A stretch of DNA of 64,000 bases from Oegoconia quadripuncta (GCA_949316235.1 OX438742.1:31254853-31318852), one strand, 5' to 3'. Positions 1-13,500 are shown, numbered from the stretch's first letter. A program made the numbers and translations. The notes: generated by a model not told the origin, from the sequence alone.

Positions 1-360
1 AAAATGTGGTAAAAGGAATTGTTTAGATGAGAGTTAAAATGCATTGAAATTACCTATTTCTTAAGGTTTTGTATCTAAATAAAAAAGTAGCCTAACTTGA
101 CCGGAATAAATTGGAACAAATTCACGATTCAATAATATAATTCTACTTCACTAAAATATCACTTCCCGCCTTTTTCTTCCTTTTTTTTGCTTTCGATGTT
201 ACACTTGCGATCTGATATTTTGCTAGCAAATTTTCTGTTTGATTTAATTTTTTATTTGTAACTAAAAGCTATAATGCTAGAAGTACTATTATTTCCCCTA
301 TCACATATTGTTTTTTTTCCTGTAGCATGCCAGCATCCCGTCTTATTTTGCGTTTTACAG

Positions 361-432
361 GGCCCAGGCATGACACTCCCACCAATGCCTCATACTTTAC
401 CTCATACATACCATCCCCCGCATTATGTTATG
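361..432 (+). CDS. Internal coding exon of a gene entering from the left
   Basis: A 72-base exon in phase 0 between a pyrimidine-rich acceptor (ttttgcgttttacag, ending at 360) and a consensus donor (gtaagt at 433). It encodes 24 residues rich in Pro, His and Met, beginning GPGMTLPPMPHTL and ending HPPHYVM. It joins in frame to the terminal exon at 3972. The composition resembles the low-complexity tails of endocytic adaptors such as AP180/PICALM-like proteins, but this is a guess from composition only. The rest of the gene lies left of the window. Splice signals and phase agreement are seen; identity is not established. Confidence 0.55.
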
Positions 433-1273
433 GTAAGTTACGCTATATTTTTTTAACGCTTTCTTTTGCTTTTTTAGATATATAGCCCTCTCCCTACTTC
501 GCCCCCAAAGCTTTAGCAGTGATGGATGGGGTTTTCTGATGTGATGTAATCGATAATGACAATTCTTTGTCTCATTGTATGTCTGACCCTCATTGACCCA
601 CTATATAGCTGGGGACTTAATGTCATAAATTGTATTGGTACCTTGCAAATCTTCACCAAAGGAAGCCGCTTGGCACAGGCGTGTCTAATGGTCATCTGAG
701 CTGATTTAGCCTTGTATCCACGTGGTGGTGGTGGTCGATATCTCCATAACTTTAGTAAATTTAAAAAAAAGTTCGGCGCAAAAATAGAAAAAAATTACAT
801 TGAAATTCATACAAAATCTATGCCTATAAATATAAACAACGAGATTATGCTTTATAAAAAAAATATGTGTAAATAGCCCTTTTTATTTCAAATATATAAA
901 CATAAACTTTCCTAATAGATTTAAAAAATCATTTGTCTAGCGCGGCCGAGCAATAGAAGAAGTTCCTACATATTTTGGATAGGGTTTGGCACTTATTGTT
1001 TAATAATGACACTGAATAGTATAAGTGATTCTATATCTAGATGTAGCATTAAAGAAATATTTAGAGATAATTATTATATTAAAAAATATTTTATGCGGTC
1101 ACAGAGATAAACACAATTCCAGCTTATTTTAAACACGTGAGTTCAAATTAGTATTCCCATAATTTTTACTTGAAAAGAGAGTTGTGTTTAGTAAAAATAA
1201 TAATGAATTAAAGAATAACATTATAATTTTAGTAAATAAGTGTAATAAAAGATATATCAAAATTTTACAGTTT

Positions 1274-1624
1274 TCATTGCAGCCCCACAGTTGATTTCAA
1301 ACAATTGCACTTTCCTGCGCATTTTTGTTTGCATTGACATCCTATTAATTCCATGCAATCAGCGGCTGCTGGCGGTACTATGGTCCACATAGGCTGCCAT
1401 GTAGCATTATTTTTGGCCCAAACCCAGTCAGCAGGATGGGGCCGGTGTTGTACTGGTTTCAATAGTTGAACCCATGTATATCCTCCCTGATAACCGCTCA
1501 CAAAATATGGTTCCGATGGGCGTCTTTCCCCAGCTGTCTGTCCTTTTATGTAAATAATAATTTTCTGCACTGGTTGAGTTATCACTATCAGTATATGAGC
1601 ACGATCTAAAATAGCGACTTGCAC
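1274..1624 (-). pseudogene. Cysteine-rich (CXC-like) transposon-derived ORF fragment
   Basis: An open frame of 116 codons on the minus strand ends in WQPMWTIVPPAAADC, then ELIGCQCKQKCAGKCNCLK. This layout, a Trp-rich stretch followed by a C-x-C-x3-C-x3-C-x-C cluster, matches the C-terminal module of proteins found in many copies in insect and cnidarian genomes that I regard as transposon-encoded. The frame stops shortly after the first half of the cysteine cluster, so it is truncated. It sits in the inverted-arm element. A host gene exon is less likely because no partner exon is visible. Confidence 0.4.
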
Positions 1625-1727
1625 TCCAACAATTACTTATATTACTTCAAATCACAAATGCCAACCACCACTTACTTACTTGTCATTCAAAGCAAAGAGA
1701 AATCTTTCTAATAATTGCAAAGCTTTC

Positions 1728-2230
1728 TCTACATTGCTTCCAATGTATGACACCCAGAACACTGCTTAAAACCTTTAAGATTTATGTGAGACCGTTGTTC
1801 AAATACGCCTTTCAATTCAAAAACCCCAGTTTTTACAAGCACTGACCTTCTGAAAAGTGTTCTTAGCAAAGCTACACAAATGCCGTTAAGTTTCCGCATA
1901 AAGTCATACGAGCTAAGACTCCAATGACTGACCCTGCCGTCATTGAAGGATCGGCTTACAAGAGATGTGATGGACACATGCAAGGTCTTGTCTTACAGAT
2001 ACATACATACATGCCGGACATTTTCAACCTGTCACATCGACCTTGCCCGATATAAAAATGATAAGGAACTAATCCCCTTTAAAGCTAACACTAATGTCGG
2101 CCTTCATACGAGCTTATAGCTTAACTCGAGAGCTAGGAAATGGAGAAATTCTTCTTTATTGGAATTAACCAGGAAGGTAGGAAATTTGCCCAACCCTCCG
2201 GAACTTTAGTATTGGAGGTGACACGTGTTC
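1728..2230 (+). pseudogene. LINE reverse transcriptase C-terminal remnant (CR1-like)
   Basis: Reading across frames gives LKTFKIYVRPLFKYAFQF, the usual YVRPxxxYA motif of the thumb region in CR1/Jockey-type LINEs, followed by degraded segments such as DVMDTCKVLSYRY. Several stops and frameshifts are present, so it is a dead copy. It lies inside the inverted-arm element. Confidence 0.4.
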
Positions 2231-2329
2231 TTTGGCCTTTACTACGTTAGTCTCTAGGATTTAAGTATACTAAGGAACTCAACCAAACAATGGCGGTCAA
2301 TTCATTCCAACGGGTTGGAAGTAATGCTG

Positions 2330-2494
2330 ATAGGATGGACGGCACCATCCAGTAATAAGATTCCCGACCGACGTTCTTTTAACCGCGAATATAGATAGAA
2401 ATCACTAGGAGCAAGGCCCAGTGAATATGGAGGATGTTCCATCAATTCGGAGCAGAGATATTTTTATTGCTGCGCGAATTTCCATCTTATCCAT
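2330..2494 (-). pseudogene. Internally deleted mariner-like transposase remnant
   Basis: On the minus strand a start-like MDKMEIRAAIK (ATG at 2494) is followed almost at once, in another frame, by HPPYSLGLAPSDFYLYSRLK, the conserved motif around the third catalytic Asp of mariner transposases. The helix-turn-helix and the first two catalytic Asp are missing, so most of the gene has been deleted. The MDKMEIR start is typical of one mariner lineage and differs from the three larger mariners in this window. Confidence 0.5.
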
Positions 2495-3971
2495 TTTTAA
2501 GAACACGTTCTGACGCGACGCATACACATGACTTCTATTTAAAAAAACCGAAGGAGAATTAATTGCTATTTTATTATAATCATATCTAATGTCCGGGCTA
2601 TGCCTGTCAGTATTTACTTTTTTCTTCCCAACGAGAATTAAATTTAAAAACTCATTGGTACATGGGCCTGCCTGGAAATCGAACCGCTGAGCCATCGACG
2701 CATAGCCATTTATATATTTGTAATAAAAAGGGCTATTTACACATATTTTTATAAAGCATAATCTCGTGGTTTGGCTGTAATCATAGATTTTGTATGAATT
2801 AAATATTTTTTTCTAATTTTGCGCCGAATTTTTTTTACTATGAACGAGTGTAAATGAATTCCCCGTCCTTTAGTTATACGATGACGGTATCAAACACGAC
2901 TTACTTGCTAAACTTATGGAGATATCGACGTAACAGTGTAGCACGGTCCCTCCCCCACTTACCTGCAGGGTTGTATCACGGGGGTTGAGGGCTAAATCAG
3001 CTCAGATGACCACTAGGTACGCCTGTGCAAAGCGGCTTCCTTTGTTGAAGATTTGTAAGGTTAATGACACTAAATATCCAGCTACACCTGGTGGGCGTTG
3101 TTATTATTGACGTGTGACTGGTTGCCTCATTTTACGCTCGGATATTTGACATTTTCTCATTGGACAACGTTTTCGTCTTCGATAATTATGTAGACCAATA
3201 AGAAAGTTAAATCTCTTATATTATTTTTTATTTCAAGATTTAGAAATATATTTGGTAATCATAAATCATTTGATGTATTTAAGAGAATTGTTTCAATGAC
3301 ATTCGGTTTTACTTAACCTTTCTGATTATAAGTAAGTATTCCATTCCCCACTCGACATCTATAATATTAGTAATATAATCTAGTAATTCAAGTATAGAAT
3401 CTCGCCGTGAGCTGTTCGAAGCACAATGTGGATTATTTCAAAGGTAAAGTAAAGCTTTGTACTAAATATATTATCAAAAGAATGGTTTGCTGTTGTTGCA
3501 TGTATAATGAATGGGATATGATATGAATATTAGCATGACTTAGCTAAAGTCGGACAAATCTTTCGACTATGGATTCATGCTAGTTGACTCGTTCTCATAG
3601 AATATTTTTTCTACTTTGTCTGGTCATCATGTTTACTTTGTTGTATTTTAAATATATCTTTATATATAATTTTATTTGATGGATAATTTATTACTTGCTC
3701 CGATTGCCCTAACACGTAATTCGAGAGTTAATTTTACTTAAATCTATTTCTCTGCATGGTTTCATACAAACTGTCGCAGAATAGTGGGAAGTGCTTGGGA
3801 AACTCTTGGGTTAAATATAGGTCCATATGTGCTATTTTCAACTGCCCTGTTTGTTTACTTACTTTAATAAAATTGTAACTGTCAGTCAATATCTTTTTTA
3901 ACAAAGTACAGATAAAGCATCGGTTTTGGGAAAATACATTTTAATGGTTTATTGTCTTATTATTATTCTAG

Positions 3972-4085
3972 CAGCAACCGGGCATGGTAATGGGGATGCA
4001 AGGTGCCCCAATCATGCCGATGGGCGTGACTCCCCCGATGCGGCCAGCCGTCCCACATCAACCTACCACCAACCAATTCAGTTAA
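3972..4085 (+). CDS. Terminal coding exon with stop, Met/Pro/Gln-rich C-terminus
   Basis: After an acceptor at 3970-3971 the frame reads QQPGMVMGMQGAPIMPM, continues with PPMRP and ends in QPTTNQFS, followed by TAA at 4083-4085. The phase is 0, matching the exon at 361-432, so the two join directly across a 3.5 kb intron. The acceptor is tandem (tagcag): splicing at 3971 or 3974 would include or drop one Gln. Met/Gln/Pro-rich C-termini occur in clathrin-assembly and related trafficking proteins, but I cannot assign the family. The intron is occupied by the inverted-arm element at about 590-3085. Confidence 0.6.
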   Translation, partial: QQPGMVMGMQGAPIMPMGVTPPMRPAVPHQPTTNQFS

Positions 4086-4420
4086 ATTCTATCAAGATCC
4101 TTTAAGTTTGGGTTTTAGAGCCGACCCGATTGTTAACACCACTATAGGTGACACTAGTGCAGTTTACACGAAAAATATTGCATAGTTATCAATTATTTCG
4201 AGAAAACTTCTTATGACCTATATTAATTATAATAAAATGGGCGAGAGCTCTGATAATTGTGTAATATTCCTAAAGTAAAATCCATTTAGTTTTGATCCAA
4301 TTATTTTTCTTTCGGGTCAAAGAAATTATCTGCTTTTACTTATCTTGTAATAAAGTAAGAAAATAGTAAAATTGCTACATATTTATTATCCCATAGATGT
4401 TCGTCGTATCAATAAAATTA
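4086..4420 (+). other. 3' UTR of the left-hand gene with poly(A) signals
   Basis: Non-coding sequence after the stop. AATAAA hexamers at 4349-4354 and 4411-4416 are the nearest polyadenylation signals, giving a minimal 3' UTR of about 350 bases. More AATAAA-like sites follow in the AT-rich stretch, so a longer UTR is possible. Confidence 0.4.
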
Positions 4421-7400
4421 TAATATATTAAATTAATTGTTTTGCATCACACGAGTGTACGATCGTCATTTACGGAATTACATCACCAATGCCGACGTGC
4501 TAAATAACTAATTAAAATCTTGTATAATGTCCTATTTTTTTTTATATTGTTAATAATAATTTTTTCGACATCTGGGATTATTTTGGATTTCACCCGTTAC
4601 TTCTACAATAGAATTATTTTATTAGTTTATCACAAAACAAATATTTGTATAGGTAATCAACCAGTCGCACCACAATAGATACAGTAAGTTATTTATGTCA
4701 TTGATCAGATGAGATATATTAGTATAAAATGTTAAACTTATCAATTGCTATATGGGCGACACATGTAGTAGGAAATTAATTCTTTTTACTGATACATTTA
4801 TTGGGAAAATGAAAGCTAGCATATTTAACATTTTAGTTTAATCGTGTCGTAAATTTTCAACGACATTAAATTATATTTGTTTACGTAGTTATTTAATATG
4901 GTGCGTTCTGCGTAAAATTTTAGGTTTTTAATTCAAAATTCAACTGACATCACATTCCTTAATATTGTACAAACATATGTAATTTTAATTTATAATTATT
5001 TACAATTTTGTTTAGCCATTATCTGTCTACAGTATATACAATTATAGCTTCATATTCTATTTTTTCATGCTCTGCATTTATAATATGATATATTGGAATT
5101 GAAGTGAAATCTAGTTATATGTTTAGTTCAATATTTGAAATTACTCTGTATACAAATCTAGTTAATACATTGTAGATGTACCCGTTTAAGAAATAGTCAT
5201 TGTATCATTCTAATGTATTATTTATGTGTGTATAAATGAATCAAATTTGCATGTTATAAAGACAGGTGCATTATTGAAACAATCTGAAGTTGTATCCAAA
5301 AATCTGATGTTACCTCTGCAAGGATATAAAATATATACTATTATTATCTTTAAATAACTATTTCTATACAATAATTGCAGTTTTTGGATATAAACCAAGA
5401 GCAGTTTCTGTACGTACATGTCTTAGTAGTATATTGGCATATATATATTTTCAAATAAATGAAAAAGCACTTTTGAAATCTAGTTTGGCAAAAGTACTTT
5501 TTCGGAAAATAATGTTTCCATATCCTAACGTAATTTTAATTATGTAAAAAAGAAATGTATTTGTCATAGAGAATATTATTATGTATAGGAGTTATTGCAT
5601 TAGATTGTTATGAAATTAGTCGTTACGGGTGTATATTTTATCGTATGGCTGTTGTGAATATTATGGTCTAGGTGCTTACTGCGTGCTGATCAGATATGTG
5701 CATTCTGACAGATTATTTATCGTTTTCAATTAAGCATGAGAATCAATAATTTATTCGTCACTTATGTTGTGCTCCCATTTAAAATGAATATAATATTTAT
5801 ATATTATATTCGAAATTATAAAAAAAAATATATATTTTGATAATATTCTTATGATCAGTTATTGTACTATGAACTATTTATGATTTATTTTGCGATTGCA
5901 CTCGGGTGTAATTTAGATACGATAAATAAGAGATAAGAATGGAATTTAATACACGATGACCTATACAATTCATGAGGTTATTATCAACCTAAGTCCATAT
6001 AGAGGTACTACCGAATATTGTTATGAAAATGGTCTACACGTTGGAAATGCTGTACCAAACACAATAGTAGATTAATATTCATGTTTAAGTTTTTTGCTTT
6101 CTGTTATGTATGAGCAAAAGTTAGAAGGCTGATCATTTGGTAGACTACTTGGCAATTTTGCTGGCTGTTTTGTTTAATCCGTTGTATATCAAACGTTTGT
6201 AAGTGCATATTTATCTTTGTTAATGAGGATAGTGAAAAATAATCATTTTGTGAAATGAACGCAAAATATTTACGTTAGATGTTTGTAATACTTTTATAAA
6301 ATTTGTTATCAAGGCAAATATTTTCCCAAATTGTAGCACTGCATAATTGGTTATGGTTACTGTTGTTCTTAAAAGTAAATGAATATTACTGCTTCATGTT
6401 GAAAAACCATGCTGTAACATAATAGGACCGGAAAGACTTCTATAATTATAATTAATGTGCTGCATAAAGAACGAACAACGTAATAGTTCTATGATCTTAT
6501 CACTTTATGTAATGTACTATTCCAAGTGGTTCAAGAAATAGTCAAGCTTATGGATGTTAGAAAAATATTTGTGTTTCACTAGAGTATTACTCAACTCTAA
6601 CAACTCATGGTTTGCATATGCCCTATTTATTTTTTAATAGGTTTTAATGGTTTAGTTTAATAGATCCGGTAGCTTTTTTTAAAGCAAATAACAATAACAA
6701 CATTTTGAGTTAATTAAGGTCTGAAATAAATTAAATCCGTTCGTGGCCGTAGACCGTATTTAAATTTTACGTTCTAAGCTATCCTAACTGCAGTACTTGC
6801 TATCTACCTATATAATGTTTATTTTAAAGAAATTTGTTATGTAATGCAGCGGTGCTTGTGATGTAAATAATTTTGAGAATTATGAAATTACTTATTATTT
6901 ACATTTAAATTTTTATTTAGACACGCACTCGATGCACTGATGTAACCTAATATTACAAGATGTCTGTCCATACCTTGGACAGCCTAATTTCACTTCATGC
7001 TTATAGGATTTGTGTTAGACCTGTTTTATTTTCGTATGCAGGTGCAATTGCTGAATTAGAAATATCTACAGTTGCAAAATAATTAGGCTGTCTAACGTTA
7101 CTGCAAGTTTGGTACAATCGTAATTGGAACAAGATTTGTCTATTATATCTAATATTAGGTGTTTACCTATGAAATTGGAGATTTTTTTCTTCGTTAATCA
7201 TATGCACCCACTCTTACGATTCTATAGCTATTTCCAAATTTGTTATTTATTTGGAAAATGGAACATATTTTCAAGGTTTCACATGAAACATTTTTTTATG
7301 TCTGGGCTAAATCACTTAATAAACAAAACTTGAACACGGCTCTTTTCATGTGCTTCCCATATTATTTCCTAGATTTATAAAGCGGTTTCTTTTAAAAATT

Positions 7401-10285
7401 AACACTGCCTGTTAATGTTATCCGATAATACACACAAAGTTTAACAAAATTTTGGATTTGCCGTTCCCAAAAAAAATTTAAATTGTTTGTATGGAGAAAA
7501 CAGTCTTAATGAAATTCTTCATACAAAACCCAATTTCATAGGTAAGGACCATAGTGCATGTCAAAGTAATATCGTAACGTCCACTTAATCATAATATTAT
7601 GAATATGTAAATAAGATCTCTAGGCAATATTTATTTACTAACTTTATCTTGCAACTGTAGATTTTTGTAGTTCATAAACAATACAGTACTTAATAGTGTT
7701 TTTAGATACCTAACAGAAAATTATTCAGCTCAACACTTTTAAGTTAGGTATTTAAAACTTTCAGATGTAATGAAAATATCAAAATTCATTCTGGCCATTT
7801 CAGGGTGTCATCAAATCATCGCTGTATAAAGTGGCATTAAGTTAAAATGCCATCAGCGTACTATTTGATACCAATTTTTTTTTGTTAATTATTTATTAGG
7901 ACGCCAATAGACATATTTTAGCTATTAGTAATCTTTATTCACTGCTTTAAAAAATGTAGAAAAAATATTTATGTAGGTATCAAATAGGTACAGAATTATT
8001 ATGCACAGATAATTGCAATTCACGGACCGCTAGCACGGACAATGAAACTGACCAGTCATTTTGACGTCAAGATGTCTGGCCACTTTCTTATTTAAATGTC
8101 TGGCAATAATGTCGTACTAAATAATTAAACATTGATATTGAATGGTGATGAATAGTGATGACATTTTAGCTTGGACCTGTCACTTTGTACAGCTATTCTG
8201 ATGGACACCATTTTAAATGCTTGATTTTTCTATTTGGCATATTAGGGAAGATTATTTATTTAGTCTTTAATACATCACATAACAAATATTCTGGTTCTTC
8301 TATTAAACGCAACGCACGAATATCAACACTTGCTAACAGATACTTGCAAACAATAATGAAGTTCCTGAATAATAAACACATTTATTAAAGTAGGTATTTG
8401 AATGTTGAAAAAGGAAGCGTTTTGTAACACAGTACAGTAATCTCGCATGCGTGACACACAATATCGGGTTTACGTTTTTTGCTGCTGTTAAATAAGACAG
8501 TACACAAACGTAAAATGAATTTTCATCTTGCTATGCCCCTATATATAAAAAAATAAAACTTACCTTTAAAAATTTTAAACATTCTTAATTGAATTATCCC
8601 TTTTCAATTTATTGAGGTACCATAGATGATACCATTAGAGAACCAGAATACTCGGTGTGTGTGGATATAAATGAATCAGAGATCTTTATTTCAATACTAA
8701 ATGAAATTTAATGGTTCAGGGTTCCACGGACCGTATGGAAATAGCAAAAATACTCAATTTATAAAATTTTAGCTATCAACAAGTTAATTAAATATCTAAC
8801 TCAATCCACTACACCGATTAGTCGTCTTTCCGAAAGGTGGTCTGTGCATTGAAATGGGCATTTCTTTTGGTCTTAATTTCAAATCAAGACGAGGTTTTGT
8901 TTTTATAGTCGCTATAAATGATTGGTTTTCAATTTAATGGTATATAATATCATTTGTTTGGTACGAGATCTGTTAAATCTAAAATTAATGTAACCCGTGC
9001 AATATTTTAAATAATATAGCAGAGAGATGTATGATATTTGTATAATTTCAGCAACAGTGCTGTTATAGTCATCATTACTTTATCGATGTTGTGCATTAGG
9101 CTTGCCAGCTGAATCCCAGAAAGTTTACTTTTAAATATGCCATACTCTAGGTATTTTATTTCAATGTCACTGTGATGTTTGCTGGATTCGACTGATTTTC
9201 TTTGAAGTAGTAGAATTGATTTTTGTAAAATTAAATGATACATTTTGAATCGGTTTAAAACCTACGCTACACGGTTGGCAATAAGCCTCCAACCAAGGCC
9301 GCCTTGGTGGAATAAAGTTGCCAATAAGTCCACAATTTTAAGTGTGTTTAGAACTCGCGTACAGTAAACACTCATCGCACAGAATCGTACACAATATGGG
9401 TCATAGCCTTTCAAAATTTCTAATATTAGATATTTTTTTTCGAATATTGAAAAAGGATCAATTTCGTGTAATGTTTATACAAGGATCACACAATTTTCTT
9501 TTGGGTCGTGTCTTTATATGATGACAAATCGCATGCAGCGACTTAACTGAGCTCGCGTGGTCGGCAACAAGCGTCTACACGGTGCACAACCGAATAGATA
9601 CACAGGAAAGGTTCAAACGAACTTTTGTGTGTGTCACATTGTTACTACGTTCTTGTAAATTAACAAGGTCATCTTGGTGGGCGTTAGTTGACTACCGTGT
9701 AGCGCAGAATTTAAGTACTTATATATTAAAATTTTTTAGTTGTACATTTTTTTCTAATATTTTTATCAATATAGATAGTGTATTGGTTTTATGTAAATAC
9801 CTACTTCTAGCCCCATCGCTTTTAGATATTGAATTTAGTTTATTTATGAAAAGAATAAATCAATTAATATGATTTTTTTTTCTTTAATTTCTTGAAATTC
9901 ATGATTGTTACCTGTATGAAGTGTAATACAGTGAATGATGCTCCTATTTTTTTTCCATGCAATTCCTTATTATTCCTATTTTAGATCGTAGGTACTTCTT
10001 TACCCATAAGTAGATGCATGTTGTATTTTTATGGATGTTAAATTTTACCTACTATTCCAATGACAATACTGTAAGAACTACTCTTAACATATATGGCCTG
10101 CCTAATGCTATGTGTATTTTTATAAAAGTACAGATAAATGGGTAGACTTTAGATCTTTTGGTCTGCCCCGAATGTAAATTGTTATCGACGTTACAAATGC
10201 AGCATTTATCTTACTTCATGTGGTGTTAATTTTAAGTTTAGGAATAAAACTTAAACTGTAAATGAAAACATAAATACATCAATTT
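4421..10285. other. AT-rich non-coding stretch
   Basis: No exon with supporting splice sites and no RNA gene was recognised here. Short open frames are not backed by codon pattern or motifs. A possible MITE at 9262-9707 is listed separately. Part may be extended 3' UTR of the left-hand gene. Confidence 0.5.
9262..9707. mobile_element. Possible MITE, ~446 bp
   Basis: CTACGCTACACGGT at 9262-9275 and ACCGTGTAGCGCAG at 9694-9707 are inverted repeats matching at 13 of 14 positions. The interior is non-coding, with short internal palindromes such as CCAAGGCCGCCTTGG near 9292. The target duplication is unclear. Confidence 0.35.
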
Positions 10286-10565
10286 GACGACCTGTTTGGT
10301 GTAGTGGTTAGAAACTCTGACCACTATACCAAATGGTCGCGGGTTCGAATCCCGCTAGGGGCATAATGTTTGTATGATGAATACGGACATGTGTACCCGA
10401 GTTATGGATGTTTTCATTTATAATCAGTATTTATTTTACAAAAAAAAATGTATTTATGTAGTATATCAGCCATCTGGTATCCACAACACAAGCCTATAGT
10501 TGCTTACTGTGGAACTAGAAGGCGCTGTGTGTATGTCTAAGGATATTTATTGTTATTGTTATAAA
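10286..10565 (+). mobile_element. tRNA-derived SINE, copy A
   Basis: The head has an RNA polymerase III A box (TGGTGTAGTGG, 10297-10307) and B box (GGTTCGAATCC, 10342-10352), followed by a SINE body shared with copies at 25663 and 49993 (GATGAATACG, then GAGTTATGGATGTTT, and a GGTATCCACA-like stretch). A full tRNA cloverleaf is not kept and the shared body argues against a functional tRNA gene. Confidence 0.75.
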
Positions 10566-13500
10566 TAATGTACCCACCTATCTACGCATTTACCCCTGAC
10601 ATAAACCTCATGGCGAATCGACCTATAAATTTAAGGCTTTTTTTGTTGATATTGATCTATAAAGAAATCTTCCATACAAAATTACAAAAAATGTGTGCCT
10701 GTGAGTGAAGAAAAACATTAATTTGTAGATTTAGTATTTAAATATCCAAACAAACGACATTTTGGAAATTGATTTTCGTTTGTTTGATAAACTCATAGGC
10801 CTATATTACCTATACTTGAGCTGACACGTGACACTATTTTTTTATGAAAACTATATTAAATGTCAACTCATGTGAGATCTCAATCTTGAGAAATACGGGC
10901 CGGGTTATAGTGTGTTGGATGACAGTTTTTAGCCCAGGGAAAATACGGCAAAAAATTATCTTAGCTAGACATAATTCAGAACCGACTTATATAATTGCTA
11001 TCTTATAGAGGTATATTAGAGATGTAATTTTGAATAAGTAAGCCTCAAAAAAAAGAGTAGATTTTTTTAGAAAACCAATTTTTTATTTGTATCTTAATAA
11101 CAATAAATACTAACTGATATTTAATTAGGTAGACTTTTGTTAAACACAATTAACTTATTGATGGATAAAAAACTAAGCATGTTATAGTTAGGCATGCATG
11201 TATTTTAGGTGAAAATGTCGTCGAGGTGCATTGCTTAATAAATAAAAATGAGAACTAATATTTTGTAAGGATAATTTCCATAAATATTTTAAATTCAACG
11301 AAATACCCATCAATTTAGCATTTTTTTTTTTAAGAAACACATTTTTTCTTTAGCTTATTTAGTTATTTACTTAGTACTTGCGTTTCTTACAAATGCTTAA
11401 TTTTTAGCAATTATTACTACATTTACAACACTTTATTAAACGTTTCAAGAAAATCGCGGGTACAATTCGTTTTTCCGAGGTCAACCCGTATTTTTCCTGG
11501 GCGATTTCGGGAGCAGACCAAAATAATGCGATCCTAGTCGTATGTATATTCAATTTAATCGCAGTATTGATGTAGATCTATTTTAGATGTTTGTCAGAGA
11601 TTGATGTATAGCTGTTACAAATTTAGCTGATCAAAAATTTATCTATGAATACATGTATCCTTATTATTACACTTTAATAATCAGAAATGTTATTAAAACG
11701 ACCAATCATCTCATAATAATGTAGATAATATTTTTGGTATAAGGATAGTAGGTACCTATATAATTTTTTTTTGTCCTATGGCATTTTTTCATTTCATGTA
11801 ACGTACAGGCAAGTATTATGAAATGTAGGATTATTAATCGAAGATAAACTTGACGGGTCGGCGGCGTACGCAGCGGCGCTTATAGGTACCTACTATAAAT
11901 ACAAGTTACAATTCTATAATCACTTAGACAATCTTATCATAAGCTACTACCAATCAGCAATTTGCGTAGTTGTTTTAACATATCCTGCATTTCAAAATAG
12001 TTGACCGTTACTATAACGAGTACAAGGCTATTTATCAATGCAATTGAGCACCTATACTAGTATTATATAAATGAGCGATTACATTTTCAAAATAAACAAT
12101 AGATTTACATGTAGTTTTGGTCTTTTTAATAATTCTTTCGGATTATTCAACTATGCTAGATAAAGTATTGGATAAAGTATAATACGATAGGTATATATAT
12201 TTTTGTTAGAAGAATTCGTTATCTGCGCACTAAGAAGGGCCCTGAGTAGTGAAACCCATATAAATGTAGTAGGTACGTAGCATTATTTTAAATGCATTTT
12301 AGACTATCTGCCTAACTTCAACGAAGTAGGTACCTACTTGCGTAAAGTTGATATTGATTATTTTGGATTTCGTGGTCCCTGTTTTTGTTAGATAATCCAT
12401 AACCAAAAGATGCAACAATAAGTTCGGAACCATGGATAAGTGAAAGTTAGCAGCCTCTCATCAGCCCACTCGGTGCTTCCGAAATAAGTAGCAGACGATA
12501 ACAACTTTGGCCTTTTGTGATACAAGACCAAACTTAAGTCGTGATCTGTAGGTTCTTAAACCTAGATCACGTCTTATGTTTGATCATGTAAAACAGGCCT
12601 TAGTCACTAAACCCCAAAGTTCGAGAGGGAATGACAAATTCATATTTTTTTGGTGAGAAAAGGCTGCCCATAATATAATTCAATATTCAGACTGGAGAGT
12701 CTTTCTGTAATCCTAACCTCGCTCTTAGAAGGTACAGTCAGCATCAATTTCATAGCACCGCAAAGGCGGTGGACATGAACCTTAATTACCTACATTGTTG
12801 CCTGCCGTACCAAGATCAAATTAACTTTCTTGGCGCGTTTAAGGTTTATTTGCTTAAATGCTAATAATGCAAATATTAATAATAAATTCATATTGTTTCC
12901 CCATTCCGACTGTCAATTTAATAATGAGTTTGACTTTAGCTAGCTATCCGCATTTGATCGTCGGTAAGAGGTAGTAGGTACACGTTGAGAGTATTTAATG
13001 TTGTTTGAGATTTGGTGAATTTAATATCCATTGAAAACGAGAGAGCGCAGCTCTGCATTAGATATTTTATGACAGATATATACGTACATATGTATCTACA
13101 CCTAACCTACAAGCAAGTGCAGTGTGTAAGTGACAGACATTGAAATGTGAATTGCGCGAGAACGCGTGCCCAGGCCGGCCCCCGAATTCTAAATGAATCG
13201 TAAATTCATCGACATTCATTCGATTCGGTAACCAGGATAATAAATAATTTACTTACCGCAGTTGTAGAAGCCGTTTTTGAGCATCTTAAATTCAAATGTG
13301 GATTGGTTGAATTGCGAGTGTAGAAACTCAAAAATCTACGCTTTGTATTCTTTACTGGTTGGTTCTTTTTACTCCGTGGCTGGTGCGATACTCTTCCTAC
13401 AGAGACTTATTTAGTACGACATGTTTTCGGAATTTCGAAGTACCAATTCAATTACCTTATAAAGCCTCGAAATATACCTACCTTTATATGGGTGTTCTCT

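Larger units (their letters stand above)
590..3085. mobile_element. Foldback-like element with ~300-bp inverted arms
   Basis: The left arm (about 590-903) and right arm (about 2706-3085) are reverse complements of each other with scattered mismatches and small indels. Anchors are GGAAGCCGCTTGGCACAGGC at 660 against its diverged complement near 3040, GAGATTATGCTTTATAAAAA near 842 against 2748, and the inner edge CAAATATATAAA. The 1.8 kb interior holds remnants of at least three unrelated elements: a cysteine-rich transposon exon, a LINE end and a mariner. It could be a foldback transposon or two copies of one MITE inserted head to head. It lies in the last intron of the left-hand gene. Confidence 0.6.

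Noticed and set aside
10297..10360. Possible tRNA gene (A and B boxes)
   Set aside because: The body that follows is shared with copies at 25663 and 49993 and the cloverleaf is degenerate; it is a SINE head.
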